A DNA stretch of 7,593 nt from assembly GCA_016198545.1 (NCBI GenBank), contig JACQIJ010000119.1:1-7593 (forward strand), read 5' to 3'. The position numbers and the translations under genes are program-made. The stretch comes from Pseudomonadota bacterium (GTDB lineage: Bacteria > Pseudomonadota > Alphaproteobacteria > Micavibrionales > Micavibrionaceae). Under the pieces are notes generated by a model. That model searched no databases. It saw only the letters and a program-made list of their open reading frames with translations, and had not been told where the DNA came from. Of this stretch, positions 1-6,101 are shown one piece after another (positions within the stretch are counted from its first letter, which is position 1; each line of letters opens with the position of its first letter).

Positions 1-2294
1 GCATCGTCCACGACCTGCGCGATGAGGACCGCAAGGCCGCCTACGCCGCAGATGTCACCTACGGCACGAACAACGAATTCGGGTTCGACTATCTGCGCGA
101 CAATATGAAATACCATCTCGACAGGATGGTACAGCGCCCATTCAATTTTGCCATCGTCGATGAAGTGGACTCTATCCTTATCGACGAAGCGCGCACGCCG
201 CTGATAATCTCGGGCCCGTCGGAAAACTCGTCCGAACTGTACGTATCAGTTGACGCCATCATTCCGCGCCTGAAGAAGAACGACTTCGAACTGGATGAGA
301 AAATGCGCACCGTTACGCTGACGGAAGAAGGGACAGTGAATGTAGAGCAGCTCCTGCGCGAAGACGGCCTCTTGAACGAAGGCGGCCTGTACGACGCACA
401 AAATATCGCCCTTGTTCACCATGCCCAGCAGGCGCTGCGCGCGCACAAGCTGTTCCGCCGGGACGATCATTACATCGTCAAGGACAATAAGGTTATCATC
501 ATTGACGAATTCACGGGACGGATGATGGAAGGCCGCCGTTTCTCCGAAGGCCTGCATCAGGCGCTGGAAGCCAAGGAGCGCGTAAAAATCCAGAATGAAA
601 ACCAGACCCTGGCCTCTATCACGTTCCAGAATTACTTCCGCCTGTACCCCAAACTGGCGGGCATGACCGGCACGGCGATGACGGAAGCGGCGGAGTTCAT
701 GGACATATACAGGCTGGGCGTCGCGGAAATCCCAACCAACGTGCCTGTCGCGCGCATCGACGATGATGACAAAATATACAAGAGTCTGCGCGAAAAAGAG
801 GAATCCATCATCAAGCTTATTCACGAATGCCTCAAGCGTCAGCAACCCGTTCTGGTCGGCACGATCTCCATCGAGAAATCGGAAAAACTGTCCGGGCAAT
901 TGAAAAAAGCAAAAATCCCGCATGAAGTTCTGAACGCGCGCTATCACGAGAAAGAAGCCTATATCGTCGCGCAGGCCGGCCGACCCGGCGCCATTACCAT
1001 CGCCACCAACATGGCCGGCCGCGGCACGGACATCAAACTGGGCGGCAACGTCGATATGCGCATAGCCGAGGAAATAGATCCCGCATGGCCGGAGGACCGC
1101 CGGAAACGCGAAGAAGAGCGCATCCGCGCCGAAGTCTCGAAAGACGCGGAAACGGTCAAAAAGGCGGGCGGCCTTTATATTGTCGGTACGGAACGTCACG
1201 AATCCCGCCGCATCGACAACCAGCTGCGCGGCCGGTCGGGCCGTCAGGGCGACCCCGGCGCGTCCATCTTTTTCCTGTCCCTGGAAGACGATTTGATGCG
1301 CATATTCGGATCGGAGAAAATGGAAGCCCTTCTGGCGCACAAGCACATCGGCCTGCGCGAGGGCGAAGCCCTGACCCACCCGTGGATAAGCACCGCTCTG
1401 GCCCGCGCGCAGGCGCGCGTCGAGGCGCAGAACTTCGATATCCGCAAAAACCTTCTGAAATTCGACAACGTCATGAACGACCAGCGCAAAGTCATTTACG
1501 AACAGCGCCGGGAGATCATGAACGACCAGGATGTGGAGGAACTGGTGACAGGCATGCGCCATTCCGTAATAGGCGACATGGTCCGCCGCTGCATCCCGCC
1601 GCGTACGTATGCGGAACAATGGGATACCGAGACGCTGAAAAACGAGACGCTCCGCCTGCTCAACCTTGACCTTCCTGTCGTGGACTGGGCAAAGGAGGAG
1701 GGCATCGGAGAAGATGAAATCGTCCAGCGCATTACAGATGCATCGGATAGGAAAATCGCGGCCAAAGTCGCGGAAACAGGACCTAAAATCTTCCGCCAGA
1801 TGGAAAAGGCGCTTGTTTTGCGCCAGCTTGACCAGCACTGGAAAGAACACCTGCTTAATCTCGATCATCTGCGGCAGGGCATTTCCTTACGCGCCTTCGG
1901 GCAGCGCGACCCGCTGAACGAATACAAGGCCGAAGCCTTCGCCATGTTCGAACTGATGCTCGACCAGCTGCGCGAAACGGTAACACAACTGATCAGCCTC
2001 GTGGAATTCAATATCGACGTGGACGCGGGAAAAATACTGATGCGGCGGGGGCCCGGGGTCGGCGGCGCGCAGGAAACAAGGCAAGACCCCGCCCTGATGG
2101 GCATGGGCCACCTGAACGTCCCGCAGCAAAAGCCTCATTCTTCGGCCGGCGCCCCCATGATGCAGGCTGTCGCTGCGGTAAAGAAGCCTTTTGACAAGAG
2201 CGACCCTTCAACATGGGGCAAAGTCGCGCGCAACGCCCCCTGCCCCTGCGACAGCGGCGAGAAATACAAGCATTGCCACGGGAAGCTTTCCTGA
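1..2294 (+). CDS. secA: SecA preprotein translocase ATPase (5' end missing)
   Basis: SecA is the motor ATPase that pushes unfolded preproteins through the SecYEG channel at the inner membrane. The reading frame is open from base 3 and the gene starts upstream of the window. About 763 residues are visible; E. coli SecA has 901, so roughly the first 155 are missing, including Walker A. Visible in order are TYGTNNEFGFDYLRDNM, the Walker B variant DEVD (bases 159-170) followed by ILIDEARTPL, GMTGTA (near 660), the helicase motif TNMAGRGTDIKLGGN (near 1005-1050), and GTERHESRRIDNQLRGRSG (near 1185-1245). The helical scaffold segment WKEHLLNLDHLRQGISLRAF follows near 1840-1900. After a variable linker the protein ends in the zinc-binding SEC-C motif, CPC-x8-CH (near 2242-2280), which in the family binds zinc and SecB or ribosomes. 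That motif reads CPCDSG where CPCGSG is usual. Nothing else suggests decay. Identity is essentially certain. Confidence 0.98.
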   Translation, partial: IVHDLRDEDRKAAYAADVTYGTNNEFGFDYLRDNMKYHLDRMVQRPFNFAIVDEVDSILIDEARTPLIISGPSENSSELYVSVDAIIPRLKKNDFELDEKMRTVTLTEEGTVNVEQLLREDGLLNEGGLYDAQNIALVHHAQQALRAHKLFRRDDHYIVKDNKVIIIDEFTGRMMEGRRFSEGLHQALEAKERVKIQNENQTLASITFQNYFRLYPKLAGMTGTAMTEAAEFMDIYRLGVAEIPTNVPVARIDDDDKIYKSLREKEESIIKLIHECLKRQQPVLVGTISIEKSEKLSGQLKKAKIPHEVLNARYHEKEAYIVAQAGRPGAITIATNMAGRGTDIKLGGNVDMRIAEEIDPAWPEDRRKREEERIRAEVSKDAETVKKAGGLYIVGTERHESRRIDNQLRGRSGRQGDPGASIFFLSLEDDLMRIFGSEKMEALLAHKHIGLREGEALTHPWISTALARAQARVEAQNFDIRKNLLKFDNVMNDQRKVIYEQRREIMNDQDVEELVTGMRHSVIGDMVRRCIPPRTYAEQWDTETLKNETLRLLNLDLPVVDWAKEEGIGEDEIVQRITDASDRKIAAKVAETGPKIFRQMEKALVLRQLDQHWKEHLLNLDHLRQGISLRAFGQRDPLNEYKAEAFAMFELMLDQLRETVTQLISLVEFNIDVDAGKILMRRGPGVGGAQETRQDPALMGMGHLNVPQQKPHSSAGAPMMQAVAAVKKPFDKSDPSTWGKVARNAPCPCDSGEKYKHCHGKLS

Positions 2295-2312
2295 AGCTCC
2301 TCACGTTATTTC

Positions 2313-2341
2313 TTGACATAAATTGATATCGTTTCTACAAA
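2313..2341 (+). promoter_or_regulatory. Sigma70-type promoter for the 157-residue gene
   Basis: A perfect -35 element TTGACA (2313-2318) is followed by a 17-base spacer and a -10 element TACAAA (2336-2341; 4 of 6 consensus bases). Transcription would start near 2348, leaving a short leader of about 18 bases before the ATG at 2366. The promoter lies in the 71-base gap after secA, so the downstream gene probably has its own transcription unit. No convincing hairpin-plus-T terminator for secA was found in the gap, so read-through from secA is also possible. Confidence 0.65.
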
Positions 2342-2346
2342 TCAAT
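2322..2346. repeat. Inverted repeat ATTGAT-N15-ATCAAT around the -10 element
   Basis: ATTGAT at 2322-2327 is mirrored by ATCAAT at 2341-2346, with 13 bases between the arms at 2328-2340 (the N15 form in the call name is superseded by this count). The left arm lies in the promoter spacer and the right arm begins at the last base of the -10 element. This placement is what an operator for a dimeric repressor would have. With 6-base AT-rich arms, chance is a real alternative, and no known regulator is recognised. Confidence 0.25.
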
Positions 2347-2354
2347 AGTTACTC

Positions 2355-2361
2355 AGGGAGG
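2355..2361 (+). promoter_or_regulatory. Strong Shine-Dalgarno site for the 157-residue gene
   Basis: AGGGAGG lies 4 bases before the ATG at 2366, with GGAGG inside it. It is one of the best ribosome binding sites in the window. It fixes the start codon and argues that the plus-strand frame, not the equally open antisense frame, is the real gene. Confidence 0.75.
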
Positions 2362-2365
2362 GAAC

Positions 2366-2839
2366 ATGAAGCTATTGACCAAAAAATTTGCCACTGTCGT
2401 TGGATTTGACCTCACTAAGATTGCCCTCGACATGGAAATTTCCAACGACTCCGAGGCTGTAGAATACTGCCTCGAAAACCGCGGATTTTACTTCCAGACC
2501 TATGAGGTGCCCGCCGAAGAGGTTGAAGACGAGGAGTTCTGCATCGATCCGAGCAGCTGCTCCGAACGCAATTACGTCGGCGCGCCGGCCATTCACAATG
2601 CAGCTTCTGTGCTGAAGAAGCTGGAACGAAACTTTGCGGCCGCCCTGCGGCTTTCCGATGAACTGGATGAAATGGTAATAAGCGACCTGAGGGTAAACCT
2701 TGCGAACGCAAGGGAAAACGGGGCCGAAGCGGTTTATATAAACGAACCGGGTTCTCGCGACGGCTATATCCGCCTGAACCCCGGCGATAAGGTCTATGAC
2801 ATGAACGGCTGTCAGACATGGCCGAAACCGCAGCAATAA
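2366..2839 (+). CDS. Uncharacterised acidic 157-residue protein
   Basis: I do not recognise this protein. It has 157 residues, no signal peptide and no membrane segment, so it is probably cytoplasmic. Its sequence is acidic, with a cluster VEDEEF at residues 53-58, and it has four cysteines at about 35, 59, 65 and 149. Residues 78-116 look helical, with hydrophobic positions spaced as in an amphipathic helix. The C-terminal part (about 120-148) contains YINEPGSRDGYIRLNPGDKVYD, here split as YINEPG, RDGYIRL and NPGDKVYD, which suggests a short beta-rich module. The start is supported by a strong Shine-Dalgarno and a sigma70-type promoter just upstream. It follows secA on the same strand but seems separately transcribed, and its stop lies 10 bases from the stop of the converging transporter gene. 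The cysteine set could bind a metal, but the spacing fits no standard motif. That it is a gene is likely; its function is unknown. Confidence 0.82.
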   Translation: MKLLTKKFATVVGFDLTKIALDMEISNDSEAVEYCLENRGFYFQTYEVPAEEVEDEEFCIDPSSCSERNYVGAPAIHNAASVLKKLERNFAAALRLSDELDEMVISDLRVNLANARENGAEAVYINEPGSRDGYIRLNPGDKVYDMNGCQTWPKPQQ

Positions 2840-2849
2840 ACAGCCGCGC

Positions 2850-4130
2850 CTAGGCCGTCTTGGCTTTCTTCGGGGGGGCCACCCGCACCAGCGTAATCTG
2901 ATTGCGCTGTCGCCGCAAAACCTCGAACGTAAAGCCGTAGAACTGGAATGTCCGCCCGGCCTCGGGAATCATCTGCGCTTCGTGCAAAACCAGCCCGGCA
3001 AGGGTCGAGTAGTCCTCGTCATCCGGCAGCTTCCATTCGAACTCCCTGTTCAGGTCGCGGATCGTAACCGTGCCATCGATCAGATAAGATCCGTTCGGCT
3101 GCTTGCGCACGCCGGCGACGATTTCATCCATTTCGTCGTCGATATCCCCGACAATCTCCTCGAGAATGTCCTCAAGCGTCACGATGCCCATGAAGCTTCC
3201 GTACTCGTCGACAACAAGCGCGAAATGCTCCCGCCGCTCGCGAAACGCCTGAAGCTGGTCGAACAATGTCGTACTATCCGGAACGTACCACGGCTCGCCC
3301 ACAAGCGAGTCCAGGGATATTTCATCCGTCCTTCCCTCATGAAGCTGCATTTCCTTCAAAAGCGACTTCACGTGGATGACCCCTATAATATTCTCCGGTC
3401 TCTCCTTCCAAACAGGCAGGCGCGTGTAAGGGCTTTGCAGCACATTCTCGATGACCTGCCCCAGAGGCTGTCCCGCGTCGATCATGATGACGCTCTTGCG
3501 GTGGGTCATCACCTCCCCCACATCGACGTCAGCAAGATCGAGAATCGACCGGAGCATGGCGCGCTGCGCCCGCACGCCCTCCTCCGGCCCGCGGTGCATG
3601 TCTATCGCGCCGCGCAGAAGCTCCATATGGCTGCCGCCGCTGACCATCGTGATATCGGCTCCGAAAAGCTTCAGGATGCTGCGAACGACCCATGAAACCA
3701 TTTCCGTCACCGGCGCGAATATCATGATTACCAAGCGCACGAACGGAGCCACCGCCATAGCCATGCCGTCCGTATGATGCAAAGCATACGTCTTAGGCAA
3801 CACTTCGGAAAAAATCAGGATTGTCGCCGTCATCACCGCCGTCGCGTAAATGATGCCGGCATCGCCGAATATTTTAATCAGAATGCTGGTCGTAAGAGCC
3901 GAGGCCATGATATTCACAAGATTGTTGCCCAAAAGGAGAGCGCCGATCATCCGGTCCTTCTTTTCGCGTATCCTGTTGACCAGCGCGGCGCGACGGTCTC
4001 CCTCCTGCTCCCGCACATGCATCCTTGCCCGCGAAACACCCGTCAGCGCCGTTTCCGACCCGGAAAAAAAGGCCGACAGCAAAAGGAGCACAAAAACCGC
4101 AATCAAAGATCCGCTCATTCCCGCAGACAT
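2850..4130 (-). CDS. CNNM/CorB (HlyC/CorC) family membrane protein with CBS pair
   Basis: The 426-residue length fits full-length bacterial CorB/YfjD-type proteins, which are linked to Mg2+ or Co2+ transport or efflux at the inner membrane. The old 'hemolysin' label should not be taken literally. The N-terminal DUF21/CNNM membrane domain (about 5-190) shows FFSGSETAL (21-29), LLLGNNLVNI (65-74) and FSEVLPKTYA (107-116), with hydrophobic spans near 7-25, 62-86, 92-112 and 124-152. A CBS pair follows (about 205-330), with EVMTHRKSV, SPYTRLPVW (233-241) and the family hallmark VVDEYGSFMGIVTLEDILEE (306-325). The CorC_HlyC C-terminal domain occupies about 338-420. It is the last gene of the aroK-aroB operon. 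AGGATAGG (4138-4145) overlaps the aroB stop and lies 7 bases before the ATG, so translation is probably coupled. Family assignment is sure; the transported ion and direction are inferred. Confidence 0.95.
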   Translation of the reverse strand: MSAGMSGSLIAVFVLLLLSAFFSGSETALTGVSRARMHVREQEGDRRAALVNRIREKKDRMIGALLLGNNLVNIMASALTTSILIKIFGDAGIIYATAVMTATILIFSEVLPKTYALHHTDGMAMAVAPFVRLVIMIFAPVTEMVSWVVRSILKLFGADITMVSGGSHMELLRGAIDMHRGPEEGVRAQRAMLRSILDLADVDVGEVMTHRKSVIMIDAGQPLGQVIENVLQSPYTRLPVWKERPENIIGVIHVKSLLKEMQLHEGRTDEISLDSLVGEPWYVPDSTTLFDQLQAFRERREHFALVVDEYGSFMGIVTLEDILEEIVGDIDDEMDEIVAGVRKQPNGSYLIDGTVTIRDLNREFEWKLPDDEDYSTLAGLVLHEAQMIPEAGRTFQFYGFTFEVLRRQRNQITLVRVAPPKKAKTA

Positions 4131-4137
4131 GGTAAAA

Positions 4138-4145
4138 CCTATCCT
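4138..4145 (-). promoter_or_regulatory. Shine-Dalgarno of the CorB-like gene inside the aroB 3' end
   Basis: On the minus strand AGGATAGG spans the last sense codon (GGA) and stop (TAG) of aroB and lies 7 bases upstream of the ATG at 4130. Ribosomes ending aroB would be placed directly on the next start. This supports the chosen start over the internal ATG at codon 5, and supports a single operon. Confidence 0.7.
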
Positions 4146-5260
4146 TTCTTCATGGAATGGACGAGTATCGCTTCAAGATCATCTTTCCGCACATTGTCCG
4201 CGGCAAAACAGTTTCCTATGCCCCGCGACAAAATGAATATTATCTTTCCTGAAGATGCTTTTTTGTCGTGAACCATAAAACCCATGATTTCCTTTGCATC
4301 ATGCAGTGAAGGGGAAATCATGTCTATCCGGGTCGGCAGACCGATGTCCTTCAGATGCCTGACAACGTGGTCGGCATCCTTTTCCGCGCACAATCCCATG
4401 CGCACGGACAAACGAAACGCCAGCGCCGTTCCTATGGCCACGGCCTCCCCGTGCACCAGCCGGCCGTCATATCCGGTCGCGGCTTCCAGCGCATGCCCAA
4501 AAGTATGGCCGAGATTTAAAATCATGCGCCTGCCATGCTCCTTTTCATCCTCGCCCACAATCTCCGCTTTTTTGCGGCAAGCCGTGGCAACGGCCCGGGC
4601 CAACGCTTCCGGATCTTTTTCGCACACCTTTTTCCCATTGCCTTCCAGCCATATGAAGAAACTGGGGTCGTCAATGAGCGCGTATTTGATGATTTCAGCG
4701 TACCCGGCCAGGATATCCCGTTGCGGCAAGGTCTTGAGCGTATCCATATCGCATACGACCGCGGCAGGCTGATGGAACGTACCCACCATGTTCTTGCCTT
4801 GCGGCATGTTTATTCCAGTCTTGCCGCCAACGGAACTATCCACCTGCGCCAGCAGCGTCGTGGGAATCTGGACAAAGGCAATGCCGCGCATGACGACGGA
4901 GGCGGCAAAACCCGCCAGGTCGCCAATGACCCCGCCCCCGACCGCAAACAGAACGGACTGCCGATCCACATCGCGATCCAGCATCCACGACACGACGCGC
5001 TCAAAATCGGAAAGGCTCTTGCTCTGCTCTCCGCCGGGGATCGCCAGTATCTCGACCGACCGCGCACCCGTTGCCTTCAGCCCTTCATAAACTGCCAGCC
5101 CGTGAGGATTCGCGACATTCTCATCCGTCAAAACGAACAGGCTCCGGTCCTTCAGGCTGAACGGCACAAATTGCCCCGGACTGTGCAACAACCCGCGGCC
5201 TATATGGATTGAATAGGACTTGCCGGACAGCTTTACATCAACCTTGTGCAAAACGCTCAT
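4139..5260 (-). CDS. aroB: 3-dehydroquinate synthase
   Basis: AroB converts DAHP to 3-dehydroquinate, the second step of the shikimate pathway, in the cytoplasm using NAD+ and a divalent metal (Zn2+ or Co2+). The 373 residues match the family length. NAD-binding segments are visible as GGEQSKS (76-82) and GGGVIGDLAGFAAS (108-121), followed by PTTLLAQVDSSVGGKTGIN (133-151) and KNMVGTFHQP (156-165). The metal ligands correspond to E189 (GYAEIIKY), H252 (NLGHTFGHALE) and H270 (HGEAVAIG); their spacing is close to E. coli E184, H247 and H264. The catalytic-domain motif MVHDKKASSGKI lies at 329-340. The start ATG overlaps the aroK stop in an ATGA (5257-5260), so translation is likely coupled to aroK rather than driven by its weak purine-rich upstream stretch. 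All key residues are present, so the enzyme should be active. Confidence 0.98.
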   Translation of the reverse strand: MSVLHKVDVKLSGKSYSIHIGRGLLHSPGQFVPFSLKDRSLFVLTDENVANPHGLAVYEGLKATGARSVEILAIPGGEQSKSLSDFERVVSWMLDRDVDRQSVLFAVGGGVIGDLAGFAASVVMRGIAFVQIPTTLLAQVDSSVGGKTGINMPQGKNMVGTFHQPAAVVCDMDTLKTLPQRDILAGYAEIIKYALIDDPSFFIWLEGNGKKVCEKDPEALARAVATACRKKAEIVGEDEKEHGRRMILNLGHTFGHALEAATGYDGRLVHGEAVAIGTALAFRLSVRMGLCAEKDADHVVRHLKDIGLPTRIDMISPSLHDAKEIMGFMVHDKKASSGKIIFILSRGIGNCFAADNVRKDDLEAILVHSMKKG

Positions 5261-5904
5261 ATTCGTTCTTCTTCCGGCCCGGATGCATCTTTACGACTAA
5301 GAAGGAAACTATACAGCTTTTCCAGCGCCTGAAGAAGCACCGCATCGACAGACCCGCTATCGCTGTCCACGATAATATCCGCTTTCTGGTAAATGGGGTA
5401 ACGCGCCTCCGCCAGCCTTTCCAACACTTTTTCGGGATCGCCTTTCCGCAAAAGCGGACGCCTGTCGTTCCGGCCTGTACGCTCGATCATCACGGACATA
5501 GGCGCGCGCACCCAGATGGACACTGTTTTACTCCAGACATCCTCGGCCGTCTCAGGATCCATGATCGCCCCGCCGCCCGTGGCGATGACGCAGACATCCT
5601 GATCCAGAAGCCTTTTGGTGACCCGGCGCTCCCCGTCACGGAAATATGCTTCTCCGAACCTGTCAAAAATATCCGCCACGCTCATGCCGGCCGCTTTTTC
5701 GATTTCCATGTCCGAATCGAGAAAATCCAGCCCCAGCGCATCAGCGAGAACCCTGCCAAACCGGGTCTTGCCGGCCCCCATAAGGCCGATTAGGGCTATG
5801 GGCCGGTTTAACATGCCCGCGACCGATCTTCTAATATCCTCCGACATCCCAGTAGCCATACCCAGCTTATGCACGAGGCAACAGTCAAAAACAATCCTGG
5901 CCAT
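5257..5904 (-). CDS. aroK: Shikimate kinase
   Basis: Shikimate kinase phosphorylates shikimate with ATP to give shikimate 3-phosphate, the fifth step towards chorismate. From the ATG at 5904 it has 215 residues. Walker A GLMGAGKT lies at 40-47, the shikimate-binding D65 in DSDMEIE, R89 in FRDGE, the glycine loop TGGGA at 109-113, the LID arginine in RRPLL at 148-152, and a further substrate arginine at 168 in ARYPIY. The ATG at 5904 is chosen because GGGGA lies 6 bases upstream of it. A TTG at 5919 would add five residues but has a poor site. The lead before Walker A (39 residues) is longer than in E. coli AroK; in-frame ATGs at 5859 and 5847 would shorten it. Alphaproteobacterial AroK proteins often carry such extensions. 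First gene of the operon with aroB and the CorB-like gene. Confidence 0.97.
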   Translation of the reverse strand: MARIVFDCCLVHKLGMATGMSEDIRRSVAGMLNRPIALIGLMGAGKTRFGRVLADALGLDFLDSDMEIEKAAGMSVADIFDRFGEAYFRDGERRVTKRLLDQDVCVIATGGGAIMDPETAEDVWSKTVSIWVRAPMSVMIERTGRNDRRPLLRKGDPEKVLERLAEARYPIYQKADIIVDSDSGSVDAVLLQALEKLYSFLLSRKDASGPEEERI

Positions 5905-5957
5905 TGTATTTCCCCGCAATCGCGTCTATTTTCAGAGCGTTCGAAAGGGTAATCGGT
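5905..5957. promoter_or_regulatory. Divergent intergenic region between aroK and the small membrane protein gene
   Basis: These 53 bases must hold start signals for both directions unless promoters lie inside the flanking genes. On the plus strand a weak candidate is TTGTAT (5904-5909), 17 bases, TATTTT (5927-5932), giving a start near 5940. No convincing -35/-10 pair was found for aroK on the minus strand. The Shine-Dalgarno sites sit at the two edges: GGGGA for aroK (5911-5915, minus strand) and AAAGGG for the plus-strand gene (5944-5949). Confidence 0.4.
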
Positions 5958-6101
5958 ATGAAAGAAAAGATCCTGAAAATATCAGCAGGCCTGTTTTTGC
6001 TCCTGTTTGCGGGTGCATTCCTCTTCCTTGCGATGTCGAACGTGCCGGTCGCGCAATCCACAATCACAAAAACGCTCTCCAATGATCTTTTTTTTCAATA
6101 A
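5958..6101 (+). CDS. Small single-span membrane protein (47 residues)
   Basis: This short protein begins MKEKILKISAG, has one hydrophobic segment at about 8-26 (GLFLLLFAGAFLFLAM) and ends in a 20-residue polar tail finishing NDLFFQ. The lysines before the hydrophobic segment suggest the N-terminus stays in the cytoplasm and the tail faces the periplasm. There is no clear signal peptidase site, so an anchored protein is more likely than a secreted one. AAAGGG lies 8 bases before the ATG, and an upstream in-frame ATG at 5904 is less likely because it lacks a Shine-Dalgarno and would overlap the aroK start. Its last 20 bases overlap the start of the next gene in a different frame, which points to co-expression. 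I do not recognise a named family. The hydrophobic span, the ribosome site and the overlap together make it a probable real gene. Confidence 0.65.
   Translation: MKEKILKISAGLFLLLFAGAFLFLAMSNVPVAQSTITKTLSNDLFFQ

Noticed and set aside
246..1868. A 540-codon open frame on the minus strand inside secA
   Set aside because: It is antisense to a strongly conserved secA region, has no recognisable domain, and long antisense frames are expected in GC-rich coding DNA.
2281..2300. Possible secA terminator hairpin around GGAAGCTTTCC
   Set aside because: The stem is only four pairs with a three-base loop and no T run follows.
2324..2345. FNR/Anr-type site (TTGAT...ATCAA) before the 157-residue gene
   Set aside because: The half-sites match in sequence but are separated by 13 bases, while FNR-type boxes need 4.
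2372..2836. A 154-codon open frame antisense to the 157-residue gene
   Set aside because: The plus strand has a TTGACA promoter and a strong Shine-Dalgarno at its ATG; the minus-strand frame has neither.
4535..5212. A 225-codon plus-strand frame across aroB, and similar plus-strand frames in the CorB-like gene and aroK
   Set aside because: They are antisense shadows of genes with complete catalytic or family motifs on the minus strand.
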